Assembly (NCBI GenBank): GCA_019648995.1
Contig: BLXT01007159.1
Location: 147,035-180,676, forward strand
Length of the DNA stretch: 33,642 nt
DNA from: Plakobranchus ocellatus
Lineage: Eukaryota > Mollusca > Gastropoda > Plakobranchidae
Reading direction: 5' to 3'
The translations under genes were made by a program, and so were the position numbers. How positions within the stretch are numbered: the stretch's first letter is position 1; each line of letters starts with the position of its first letter. The notes under the pieces are model-generated. The model was not told the DNA's origin, searched no databases, and saw nothing but the letters and a program-made list of their open reading frames with translations. Shown here one piece after another: positions 1-9,800 of the stretch.

Positions 1-203
1 TTAAATTATGCAAAAAACTGGAAAAAAAAAAAAAAAAGATTTGAAAAAATAAAATCAAGGAATCCAATCAAATATGCCAAAAAAAAAATGCTTTCCTTAC
101 TATCTAGGCCATTCTCAAAAGCAAGTTTCTTGACTGTATCACGATTGTGGAACTGTGCCAAAAGCTTTAAAAGTTTATCTGAAGATTGAATAAAACAATT
201 TTT

Positions 204-209
204 TTTATT
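204..209 (-). promoter_or_regulatory. Candidate polyadenylation signal AATAAA of the minus-strand gene
   Basis: On the minus strand an AATAAA lies about 150 nt downstream of the stop codon at 359-361. It is the first good match after that stop in an AT-rich 3' flank, so the call is positional inference. Nothing else was seen in 1-358 except A/T runs. Confidence 0.45.
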
Positions 210-358
210 TACATTTGTTCAAATCTTTTGGAATTATTCATGTAAAATTTAATTGAGTTAGTAAAATAAATATATACACCCTATCAAGCTCTATTTACAA
301 GCAGAAATAATAATTATTAAACATTCCAAATAGCTTATGACTGTAGTAAAATGAAAAA

Positions 359-435
359 TTAAAACTCTGTACTCTTTACAAAATTCTCCTTGAAAGTTGA
401 ACTCCATTTCCTGTTCATTTTCAATAAATCATTTT
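359..435 (-). CDS. Terminal coding exon of the unrecognised minus-strand gene
   Basis: The acceptor GAAAG at 440-436 restores the frame and gives 25 residues ending in TAA at 359-361. Two nearby AGs (the CAG at 446-448 side, and the one at about 411) give immediate or early stops in the same phase, so 435 is preferred. The acceptor lacks a clear pyrimidine tract because the SINE abuts it, so this boundary is the least certain of the three. Confidence 0.45.
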
Positions 436-1242
436 CTTTCATCTGCGGGCATCATTGGCACAGCGGTTAGCGAGTCTACACTGAGATCTACAGGGACCTC
501 TCTGTCCCAGGTTTGAGCCTGGCAACCAGGGCCCTGGCTTGGCGGAGGGCCTAAAAGCCTAAGATCACCTTGTTGTGGACTGGCTATACAAAAACCAAAA
601 CCTTGCTTTCCATTATATTTTAAGCCCACATCCTTTATTATATGACAGTGCTCTTTAACTCAACCCCTATTGAAGTTTGAAGATAATGGGTTGCTGTGTA
701 TAATTTATTTTAATAAAAAAAAAATGAAATAAATTGATTACATCGAATAACACATTTATTCCTCTATTTTTCATGCACATGAATTACCTTCAACAAGACT
801 CAATGGAGTGATCTAACAGAAGGCAACTTAAAATTTACCTTTTGTGACAATATCATAGGCTTCCAAAAAAGAGTCTGTTGTAAATATCTGTTTTTTCACT
901 TTCATGCCTTGTCAACAGAATCTACGCAGCTGAAATTATGAAAGTCAAAATTTTACAACAAAAAAATAAAGACATAAATAAATAAAATGCACCTTTTTTC
1001 AATGCTCCTGTTAATTCTTCCCCAATATTTATGTCATCTGTGTTTCGAGGTGCAGGTCTGACAGGCAGCGGCTGAATCACTGAAGACAGGGAGTCATTTG
1101 ATTTACGAGATTTGAAACGTCTACTGCTCTTTAAACAATGTCTTAGAGTTGAGGCTGATGACGATGAGAAATTCAAGGTGCTCCTTAAAATACCAACAAT
1201 TTCTGAACAGTTTTGTAGAGAGCGGTGTAACTTGCATGCCAT
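359..1242 (-). CDS. Small three-exon gene, product unrecognised (128 codons)
   Basis: I do not recognise this protein. Three minus-strand segments (993-1242, 839-898, 359-435) join with matching phases (1 nt carried over at both junctions) into 128 codons plus TAA. The ATG at 1240-1242 is the first Met, because an in-frame TAG lies six codons upstream. A strong acceptor (T-rich tract then AAG, exon from 1297) just upstream shows that the coding start sits in a second or later exon, so a 5' UTR exon lies further right. The N-terminal 50 residues are rich in Ser, Arg and Lys and nearly free of Asp and Glu, as in mitochondrial presequences. The middle contains a Pro-rich stretch followed by NTDDINIGEELTG, which looks like the conserved part. 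The C-terminus is charged and probably helical. A SINE occupies the last intron. Mitochondrial location is inference only. Confidence 0.6.
445..610 (+). mobile_element. tRNA-derived SINE in an intron of the minus-strand gene
   Basis: A polymerase III box A match (TGGCACAGCGG, 456-466) and a box B match (GGTTTGAGCCT, 510-520) lie about 54 nt apart, as in tRNA genes. No cloverleaf with a paired acceptor stem is evident, and a non-tRNA body follows to roughly 600-610, so this is a SINE head and not a tRNA gene. The 3' boundary is approximate. It is opposite in orientation to the host gene and reaches to within about 10 nt of the proposed acceptor of the last exon. Confidence 0.7.
839..898 (-). 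CDS. Coding exon 2 of the unrecognised minus-strand gene
   Basis: 60 nt between an AAG acceptor and an AAG|GTAAAT donor on the minus strand. It stays open in the frame set by the previous exon and encodes a helical-looking segment containing FLEAYDIVTK. Confidence 0.55.
993..1242 (-). CDS. Coding exon 1 of the unrecognised minus-strand gene
   Basis: ATG to a donor reading AAG|GTGCAT on the minus strand, 250 nt, ending in phase 1. The exon itself probably begins at 1297, after a T-rich acceptor, so 1243-1297 would be 5' UTR. The encoded 83 residues hold the basic, Ser-rich N-terminus and the DDINIGEELTG segment. Confidence 0.6.
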
Positions 1243-1302
1243 GATGGTTGAGCAAGGCTATACTTCACAGGCTCAATGTCTTTTGTGTATAATCAACCTT
1301 AA

Positions 1303-2102
1303 GAAAAAGAAAATAAAACAGTCAAAAATTTATATATACAGGTACCATGCAGTTAAATATATGCCAGATCAATACCTTGAGTAACATTATTGCCTGAACG
1401 ATATGACACATATTGCTATATAATCAGTTTACTCTAAGTCTAAACACTCATTAAATTCCCATAACACACGTTTTGAAATCAATGAGATATCCATTGTTGA
1501 AGGAGGTCATCTGCAATCCATCACTGAGCAAGGAGTTTCACTCTTCAATATTTTTGGTAAAAGGAGATAGAGGGGTAAAAAAAAGAGAAAGGTGGTTAGT
1601 ACAATAGACATTAGCTGGTCTTCCTCTTGCCCCTGTTGCAGGCCTTGGCCTATACAGTACACCTTGAGTCCAACGAACACGAACTCAAAGAATACCGTGC
1701 ATTCAACTAACAGGGAAAAATCTCCACATTTTTGTCTTTTTTGACTCTCATAAAATATCTTGTATCACATGAACTTATCTCCACCCATCCTCGAATTCAA
1801 CGAACCACAAATGTGGGCAAGCCTTCAATAAATGCTTTTCTACATGTTTGTTAATAAATATCGTTGAAATTAAATCACAAAGTCCGCTATCAACTGACGA
1901 GTAGTACATTGATAAGTGTACTGCACGAGGTAAGCTACATTACAAGAGTAAGGTAGATTAAAGCATGGACACATAAGTGAAAGTAATGAATAGAGAAGGG
2001 AAGAAATGAGGAGACGGAAGCCGACAAACAGCCGACACATGGGTGAACTTTGATAAGGGAGAAAAGAGCCAAAGCCGCGTAAACATGGACGGTAAGTGGG
2101 AA
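1303..2102. other. Intergenic, with weak pogo/Tigger-like end sequence
   Basis: No coding signal was found. Around 1655-1720 the phrase TACAGTACACCTTGAGTCCAACGAACACGAA, given here in pieces (TACAGTACACCTTGAG, then CCAACGAACACGAA), resembles the CAGT...ACCT...AACGAA pattern at the ends of pogo/Tigger-type transposons. Further CAACGAAC phrases sit at about 1799 and 2501. I could not find a matching opposite terminus, so this stays a weak call. Confidence 0.3.
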
Positions 2103-2110
2103 GAATAAAG
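2103..2110. repeat. Left target-site duplication of the MITE (GAATAAAG)
   Basis: Identical to 2377-2384 on the other side of the inverted-repeat element. Confidence 0.65.
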
Positions 2111-2376
2111 GGCGCTTTTTCGTTTGTTCCCACCCTGACTTTTTAAATAGGCCTAGATTCTAGCTAGATCTCTATTATTCGATCTGGCTCTAACTTCCTA
2201 ATCCATCGAAGAAATGAAGAGGTCGCAGGCCAAGTTGTAATGAAAATATTATTATTTTCACACAAAATCTACACAATTTGACACTCTTTTCGTTTGCTTC
2301 TATCGGATAATATAGCTAGATCTTGAATCTCTAGGCCTATATAAAAAGTCGGGGTGGGAACAAACGAAAAAGCGCG
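2111..2376. mobile_element. hAT-like MITE, 266 bp, with 8-bp target duplication
   Basis: The two ends are inverted repeats. About 47 bp from 2111 rightward matches, at most positions, the reverse complement of 2330-2376 (shared core GCGCTTTTTCGTTTGTTCCC). The element is flanked by an 8-bp direct repeat GAATAAAG at 2103-2110 and 2377-2384. An 8-bp duplication is characteristic of the hAT superfamily (also P and Merlin). There is no coding capacity inside, so it is non-autonomous. The tips themselves (GG versus CG) mismatch, so the exact end may differ by 1-2 bp. Confidence 0.75.
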
Positions 2377-2384
2377 GAATAAAG
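2377..2384. repeat. Right target-site duplication of the MITE (GAATAAAG)
   Basis: Identical to 2103-2110. Confidence 0.65.
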
Positions 2385-3247
2385 AGTGGCTGCAGTGCAT
2401 ATATCTAGATCTAGACAATCTGTCTGTTAGTGAAAGTAATCAAACAGTCAAGCATCTCTATTATTCTCTGACCACCTTTGCTACCCCCTCCTCTGCTTTT
2501 CAACGAACACATAGATCTTGATTTCATGCAGGCGTGCTGGGCAAACAATTTTGCAAACCCATGAGACTGGTTTATATATCTTGTGATTCACACCAGCAGT
2601 GCCCCGTGGTTCTAGATCTAGGTCTAACTTCATCAGCTGAGTATGTGTACGAGTATGCTGGTGTAACTGAACTCTCTCTCTCTCTCGTTAAGGAAAATGA
2701 GGTCGGACTCAGATATGACAGGGAGGTGAAAGTATAAGACAGAGTTCTTTTAAGGCAAGATGCATGCATGCTGTAGGTGAGGAGAGACGTGAAGTTAAAG
2801 GGACATGCCTTTGTTTTAAGTATATATATAAACTACTGAAATGTTTCGAGTCACCATGGGTCCAAGGGCGCATCCATCTTTTTTGTCGTATGCTATCATA
2901 TGCCAGATTGGAGAGCTTTAGATTATCAAAGCCAAGTACGAATTACTTAAAATTTTGTTAAAAACAAGCGCCATCAATGTTAAAATTCGTTTCACGTTGC
3001 GATATCCTCTAACTTAATTTTCAACTTCGCTTGAAAACAATCATTCCTCCCTTTTTTTTTTAAACTTTACATTTTTTTTTTCAATTTAAAACAGCTGGCA
3101 AGGTTCTATTGGTGGCAGTGTGTAAATTCTTGTCGGCACGAATCATGCAGCCCTTATAAATGTTGCACTTAACAAGAACCCATTAACACACAGCACAGTT
3201 TTCATGTTCTTTTACGGTCTATAATTCACTTTCGCATTGAAAAGGAT
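2385..3247. other. Intergenic stretch with no supported gene
   Basis: Contains short AGATCT palindromes (about 2401-2415 and 2611-2625) and a short (CT)n run near 2673-2686. The short reading frames here lack splice signals or recognisable protein character. Confidence 0.4.
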
Positions 3248-3306
<59 letters not shown>

Positions 3307-3309
3307 GAC

Positions 3310-3348
<39 letters not shown>

Positions 3349-3380
3349 AATCATCATCATCATTAACATCATCATCATCA
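3248..3380. repeat. (ATC)n microsatellite at the 3' tail of a LINE copy
   Basis: About 130 bp of nearly pure ATC/GAT triplets with a few interruptions. On the minus strand it follows directly the 3' end of the LINE copy at 3381-3905. The second LINE copy ends in a short CATGATGATGAA at the homologous place, so the array probably grew from the LINE tail. Confidence 0.9.
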
Positions 3381-3741
3381 GGTACCTGGTCTGGAACAGA
3401 CATTGGCGATCATGTTCTTCCACTGAAACCTATTCTATCTAAACTTAAAAAGTTGTCATGGCTACCCTTGCCCATTGCCCATGACTTAAGACTTTCAATA
3501 AAAGTTATTCCCTGTCTACCTCTACTGCGTTTGCCTTCAATCTTTCCAGTGTTTGCTAAGTGTTCTAAAATATGGCCTACAAACTATAGTTGCCTCTGTC
3601 GTATGGTTTTAATTAGTGATCGCTCAAGATTAGCCTCTTTCACTACCAATTCATTTGATTTTTTTCTGTCCATGATATCCTCGTCATTCTTCTCATAAAC
3701 CATATCTCTACTGTTTCTTGTTTTTTCTCCTTTTTTTTTTT

Positions 3742-3773
<32 letters not shown>

Positions 3774-3905
3774 GTCCAACACTCACTACCATACAAAAGT
3801 ACTGACCATACATATGTTTTAAATACCCTTATTTTGGTTTTCATACTAATATGTTTCTATTTGCTAATATTGGTTTCATTTTTTGGAATGTGTCTTTGGC
3901 CGGCA
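3381..3905 (-). mobile_element. 5'-truncated LINE copy (3' end only)
   Basis: Read on the minus strand, this aligns along its length with the 3' part of the LINE copy at 5965-6497. It shares the YGSECWT, RSLIKTIRQRQL and CGCAGTAGAGGTAGACAG-type segments and the 3' end GGTACCT followed by GAT triplets. Only the C-terminal region after the reverse transcriptase is present. A homopolymer block (T then G on the plus strand) replaces about 40 bp after the YGSECWT codons. It has frameshifts and is not functional. Confidence 0.85.
3731..3771. repeat. T21-G20 homopolymer block inside the LINE copy
   Basis: 21 consecutive T then 20 consecutive G on the plus strand. The position corresponds to the sequence just after the YGSECWT codons in the other LINE copy. 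Such a G run can form a quadruplex, but its exact length in an assembly is unreliable. Confidence 0.85.
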
Positions 3906-5464
3906 ACTATAGATCTAACTTCAAAGCTTTAAAATCTGATCACACATTATGGAAAATTTTAGAACGATAAAACGATCAAAACAATCAGTGCAATTATAAA
4001 TCTCAACTTTTGCAGCCGTTAATTTTCTATTTATTCTTTTTTTTTTTTTTTTTTAACAGATCTATTAAGACCTCCTCAGTAGCCTTGACCGGGGAACAGT
4101 TAGAAGTGGCTAGCGTCACTATTCAAGTTTGGAAAAGAACTAAAAATAAAATTTTGCATCAAGGCAATTCAGATACCTTTGCGTCGCCTAAATTTCTCAA
4201 ACCATCCTAGGCGACAGTGGACTTGGAAGAGCTCCGGATATAGAAGTAGAAACAAAATAGATTACATCCTCATTCAGAAATGAATCCGAAGCCTGTCAAA
4301 ACATCGAAATCACTGCCAGGAGCCGACTGTGATTCAGATCTTATTCCAGTAATGTGTAAATTTCAGAGAAAACTTGAGAAATTAAAAAAAGGCAAAGGCT
4401 TATCCTAAATTGCAAATGGACTTACTAAGATCTGGTAAAAAACTAAGAGACAAAATTGCTCTAGCTGTGCATAACAAATATGAGTCTCTAAATAAGATCT
4501 CAGAAGTAGAAGAATTATGGTCAGAAATAAAAAATCCAATTAATGAAGTCATAGAGAAAAACTTTCAAAAAAATTTTTAAAAAGGACATAAGAAATAGAA
4601 AAACAAACAAACAAAAATACTCGATTTAATGGAAGAAAGGCACAAATCAAAAAAATGCAGAAGCCAAATACAAACCTAAACAGAAACATCATACTAAAAT
4701 GCAACGCGGTGAAAGAAGAATGGATCAATCAACAATGTCACGAAAAAGAGCAAAAACTAAATATAGACAGCAAATTCATGCATGCTAAAATTTAAAACTC
4801 AGCGGTAAGAAAATCAAATGCAGTAGCCCCGGCTGCATCAAATCAAAAGACAGAACAATGTTTATGGAAAAGAAGGAAATACTAAACAGATGATCAGAAT
4901 ATGTTGAAGATCTTTTTTAAGATGATAAGTGAAAAAAAAAAACAACAAAATAGAGAAAAACATAGAAGGCCCAACTATCATTAAAGAAAAGGTAGTAGCA
5001 GAAAATTAAAAATGGAAAAGTCACAGGACCAGATAATATACCAGTAGGAATAATTAAAGTATTAGATAATTTAAGAATAGATCTGACAACAAAACTTCTT
5101 AATGCAATATAATTACAGTAGTGGTAGAATTCCAGAAAATCTTTGTAAATCTGTTTTTATAGTACTGCCTAAAACACCAGGAGCAACAGAATGTGAATTT
5201 CATAGAACAATCAGGTAAATGAGCCATTGTACAAAAAAATCCTGTTACGCATTTTGATTCATAGAACGCGCAAGAGTCTAAGGCGAGAAATATGTCCAAA
5301 TCAGTTTGGCTTTATGCCTGATAAAGGCACTAGAAATGCAATATTCACTTTGTCAATGCTTATGGAAAGGTATATATAGAAATGCAAAAAGATCCCTATT
5401 TCTGTTTCCATGATAATTATAAGGCCTTTGACAAAGTAAAACATGTGATGTAGAGCTGTTTCGT

Positions 5465-6036
5465 ATGCTAGAAAAATTAGACATCGATGGGAAAGATCTG
5501 AGAGTAATTAGAAATGTATACTGGGATCAAACTGCATCTTTAAGAATTGAAGGAGAGGACAGTGACTTCATATCCCTCAAAAGAAGTGTGAGGCAGGGAT
5601 TTGTAATGTCTCCTGATCTTTTTAACCTATATAGTGAAATAATCTTAAGAATCTTGATGATGTTTCAGGCTTAAAAATAAATGGAGATAATCTTAATAAT
5701 CTCAGGTATGCAGATGACACATTTTTAATAGCAGAATCTGGCGAACAACTCCAAAAACTTCGAGATACTGTTGTTTTAGAGAGCGAAAGAATGGTCCTTT
5801 CTTTGAACGTGAAGAAAACAGAATGTATGGTCACCTCAAAGAAATCCTCTAACCCCAAGTTCAATCTCGTTAGCAAAGGCGAACAAATCAAACAAGTTAC
5901 AAAATTCAAATATCTAGATTACCTGATAACATCAGATGGCAGATGCACAAGTGAAATAAGTAAAACAATAGCCATAGCCAAAGATGCATTCCAAAAAATG
6001 AAACTAATACTGGCAAATAGAAACATATTAGTATGA
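5465..6036 (+). pseudogene. LINE reverse transcriptase fragment (palm domain with YADD)
   Basis: Two open stretches (5465-5674 and a frame continuing through 5689-6036) cover the RT palm. SVRQG is followed by the YADD active-site box at 5707-5718, in which the two Asp bind the catalytic metals in this family, then by a KTE...KFKYLDYLITSDG thumb-like region. A gap of a few dozen codons and a frame change after about 5674 show that part of the palm between RQG and YADD is missing or rearranged. Not expected to be active. Confidence 0.8.
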
Positions 6037-6088
6037 AAACCAAAGTAAGGGTAATATAATTAAAACATATGATGTATAGTCAGTACTT

Positions 6089-6478
6089 TTGTATGGTAGT
6101 GAGTGTTGGACGATAAACAAAGAAAAAGAGAAAAAACTAGAAGCAGTAGAGATGTGGTTTATCAGAAGAATGATGAAGATATCATGGACAGAAAAAAAGT
6201 CAAATGAATTGGTACTGAAAGAAGCTAATCTTGAGCGATCACTAATTAAAACCATAAGACAGAGGCAATTACAGGTTGCAGGACATATTTGCCGATTCAA
6301 GGGTTTAGAACACTTAGCAATCACTGAAAAGATTGAAGGCAAACGCAGTAGAGGTAGACAGAGAATAACTTTTATTGAAAGTCTTAAATCATGGGCAATT
6401 GGCAAGGGTAGCAATGACAACTTTTTAAGGTTAACTGAGAATAGGTTTCAGTGGAGGAACATGATCGCCAATGTCTGA
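6089..6478 (+). pseudogene. LINE C-terminal region
   Basis: 129 open codons beginning YGSECWT and continuing with the KLEAVEMWFIRRMM and KTIRQRQLQVAGH segments typical of the C-terminus of many animal LINE proteins. It ends in a natural stop at 6476-6478, about 28 bp before the 3' tail. The same region is present in the inverted copy at 3381-3905. Confidence 0.8.
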
Positions 6479-6506
6479 TCCAGACAAGGTACCTCATGAT
6501 GATGAA

Positions 6507-6868
6507 ATTTCTCATGTTTTAGCATTTTCATTCAGCGAGAGGGCTCACGAAACCTCGATCTAGGCCTGGGTCCTCGCCATCCTCGGGTTTTGTGCGTTGT
6601 TTGATTGGTCTAGATTCTAGATTTATTTGATGATCGATCGTTCAAAAATTGTTGTAATTATCAACTCTTGAAGATTTATTATGTAAAACTGTCAAGATTT
6701 AAAAAAAAGATTAATAATGAGCTAAATAAGGAATTTATAAAAAAAAAAAAAGTTGTAAAAACCCCCGACAATTGCCGATCTGTACCGATTGCGAGTCAGC
6801 GGTAAGTTTGTTTACAAGATGTCTGCCAGTGCTTGGTGAAATGTGAAATTACTGAAATAGATGAAACA
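6507..6868 (+). promoter_or_regulatory. Candidate promoter and 5' UTR region of the ALMS1-like gene
   Basis: Inferred from position between the LINE end and the proposed first coding exon. It has scattered CpG (6530-6600 and 6760-6800). A good splice donor (GTAAGT) starts at 6802, which would suit an alternative non-coding first exon. A 6-codon upstream reading frame (ATG at 6819-6821, TGA at 6837-6839) precedes the proposed start. No TATA box or initiator could be assigned. Confidence 0.3.
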
Positions 6869-6886
6869 ATGTCGACAAATTGCAAG
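6869..6886 (+). CDS. ALMS1: ALMS1 candidate first coding exon (six codons)
   Basis: ATG at 6869-6871 in a favourable context (ACAATGT), then five codons to a GTATGA donor at 6887, ending in phase 0 as the next exon needs. The frame is open upstream without another Met back to a TAA at 6803-6805. It is chosen because it fits phase and start context. It has no sequence conservation to support it, and another upstream exon could be used instead. Confidence 0.4.
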
Positions 6887-9800
6887 GTATGATATGGAAG
6901 TATGTAATTTTCATGAACATGAAACATACACAGTGAAGTCATAATGTATTTTGTAGTCCAAGAAATAAAAATAAATGTAGATTAAGCGAGAGAAATATCT
7001 TTGTTTGGTTGCCGTGCGCTAATTCTAGATCTAATCTTATACCAGAGCATGTTTGGTCATGTTCACCATAGATTTAGATCTAGATCTAGTCCTTAAATCC
7101 AGTCAATAGAAAGGTGTTATAGATCTATATTACTTCGTTTCAAATTGAGGGAACAATAAAGCAATGTGGAATAATTCCCTTGCTAAGACTTCAGAATGTG
7201 CACACGAGAAAAGAAAATCTATGGATGTAAGATTGCTTTTCAACTTCATAATCACAGTGTTTAGAACTAGATTCTAGATCTAGATCTAGACAAGTAAAAA
7301 GGGAAAGTTTCATTTTGCATCAGCTGTCTTAAATTTCAAAAGTTATCATTGAAGTGGAGCTGATCAATTAAAACTCAACCACCTTTTTCATCACAGAGTA
7401 TTTAATGTTTATTAATTTTTCCATTCGTGGACAGGCCCACCAACTTCAAGATCTACCTTCATGTGTTACCAACGAAATGAAGAGGTCTAGGCGTAAAATT
7501 GTGTATATTTTGTTTGAAGGAAGCTCAATGTACAATATATTTTGGCCTGCGGCCCCTTAATTTCATTGATAGCTTGATAGATCTAGAAGTCATCTTGCCT
7601 GTCCCAGGATAAAAGCCCCTTTCCATAAGTTTAAAGGTGGTAGTATTAATTGCTGTAGAATGAGGATGTATCAATCAACAAGCATTAATGGTCAGTTTTA
7701 ATTGCTATAGAGTGGTGATGCATCAATTAACAGGCCCTTGATTGCTGCAGAGTGACAAATATTGGGTTACGGAGGATATTTTGTGGCTCTTTGCTACAGA
7801 GCGATGATTATTGGAATAAAACAAAGGATATTTTGTAACACTCGTTAATTGATACATCATCATTCTGTTGTAATTAAAAAGATATAAGTGGGCTTAGTAA
7901 TAATTGAACAAGAATACCAGGCCTTTATAATAAATTGGAAGTATCGAAAGCAATTTTTTGTTAAACTTTGAAAATTGTCAATAGTTGACTAAAATTGCCT
8001 TAATTTCATTATCATTCATGGAATATTGCTTTGTGTGCATCATCAGAGCTTTGCCATTTTGCCAGTCCCTTTGGTTTTCATTGTCTTCGCAAAATAAACA
8101 CAATGAAATGAGTATGCCCAAACATTATAGAGTCAGATGTAGTCTAGATTTTATCATTTTCTCGCCCTCTTATCCCATCTTCATAGGTGTTATTTGTGAC
8201 CACATCAAAAACATTTTTGCATCTGCATATGTAAGTGATTACACAGGGGAAATTACCATAAAATGACTGAACCCAAAACAACCTAAATACATGCACACAT
8301 TGCCTTGAGTAACAAGAATGGACACATGACACAATTCCTGCTATCTCTTTACAGCATTTTTCTTTACTCATGCTGGTAAAAACGAGGGTTCAAGGATTCA
8401 GCTGGACAGATCTTGTGTACAGTTGCTGTCAGAACATATTTTTATTTAGTCTCTATACATATGCATCATGTAGATTTTGCTTTGCTGAAAAATTTTATTG
8501 CTATTTCTGTTCATTTATTATTGGACCTGAGATAACCTTTTAGAACTCACTTTTACTATTTTTTGTGCTAGGCCTTTGTGAAGTAAAAAGTATAGATTTT
8601 TACTTATATTTTATAAATGTGTGTGTCTGTGTGCATGCATGTTGTGTGTGTGTTTATATATACAGCGAATTGTAAGGAGTCTTCTCATGTTGCCAAACTG
8701 ACAAGGTTCATACTCCGTATGGAATGTGCGATTGAAAATTTGATATATATTGAAAAACTTTGGAAATCCAGTAAAATCATGTTTATATGGAAAATCTATG
8801 GGATTTCAAAGCTGAAAGTGAGTGTTGCAGATTTTCAACAGAACAATAATGAGCAACCTAGAGAAGGACTTCCAATTTAAAACAAATATTTGTAAAAAGT
8901 TCAAATCATTTGAAATATTTTGAAATTTGAAAAATGTCACGATGCTGGGGTAAAACGAAATAATCAAATACCATTTGAATAGAAAAAGAATATTGTTAGA
9001 GGAAATAACCAAATTTAATCAACAACTTTTAAATTATATCCTTTGATTTTTTCCTAACAGTCCATTTTTTTGTAAGAAGAGATGGCATTTAAAAAGAACA
9101 ACTTTGATATTTATTGTGATAAAAATAGCAATAGGGAAAGTAGTGGTAGAGGTGGTATTAGTGATGGTGAATTAGTTAATGTAGTTAATCATTGTTGTCG
9201 TTGGGCTGGTAACAGTATTCTCAACATTGAGATTCTTTAGAAGAGATCAAAACTAATTTATAAATGATATGAAGGAGTATTTACGATTTTTCTTGATTAT
9301 ACTTGCTTTCTAAAACTAATCACTTTATAAGAATCATAAACTGTAATTATAGCATTATCATTGAGGAAACAGGTGCTAATTTTTTGCCCTTGTAGAGGAT
9401 CATGGATTTGTGGATGAAGAAAAAGCACTAATTCAAAACTTTTCCGAGAACTTGGATTTTTGTATACTGTTTTGCCTTTTCATAGCTCCAGATTTTATTA
9501 TACTATGCTATTAAGAGAGCATTGAAATGTTTTCACTGTACACATCTTTATATTCTTGAGACCAGTTTTATCTCTTACTTTTGAGAAAAGTTCAAAGTTG
9601 TTTTCTTTTTCTCCAAAATGTGTTTTTTCAAAAACCTGTCTTGTCTCAGAGTCAACATATCCTTCTCCAGTTTTAACCAGCATAAACGCCAGAAAACAGC
9701 AGATAAGAGTTTCATTAATAGAAAATGTTCCAAATGTAACTTCCAACTCATTCGGAGTGGTCTTGAGACATGTACATTTACTGAATTGAGCTTCCATTGT

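Larger units (their letters stand above)
4060..6506 (+). mobile_element. Degraded APE-type non-LTR retrotransposon (LINE) with endonuclease tail and reverse transcriptase
   Basis: Reading through several frames gives, in order: the C-terminal end of an apurinic-type endonuclease (WTWKS and KIDYILI, about 4207-4260; GADCDSD near 4320); the RT entry motif GPDNIP (about 5027-5045); QFGF and the FDKVKH region (about 5303 and 5427); SVRQG (about 5589); the catalytic YADD at 5707-5718; and the C-terminal YGSECWT and KTIRQRQL block (6091-6280). The 3' end is GGTACCTCATGATGATGAA at about 6488-6506. Many stops and frameshifts break it, so it is a dead copy. The 5' boundary is approximate. The clade cannot be settled by eye (CR1/L2/RTE-like all possible). 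Confidence 0.85.

Noticed and set aside
447-530. A functional tRNA gene
   Set aside because: Boxes A and B are present, but no paired acceptor stem or proper anticodon arm was seen, and a SINE body follows.
3212-3423. Minus-strand frames made almost entirely of Asp or Met
   Set aside because: These are translations of the (ATC)n microsatellite and not proteins.
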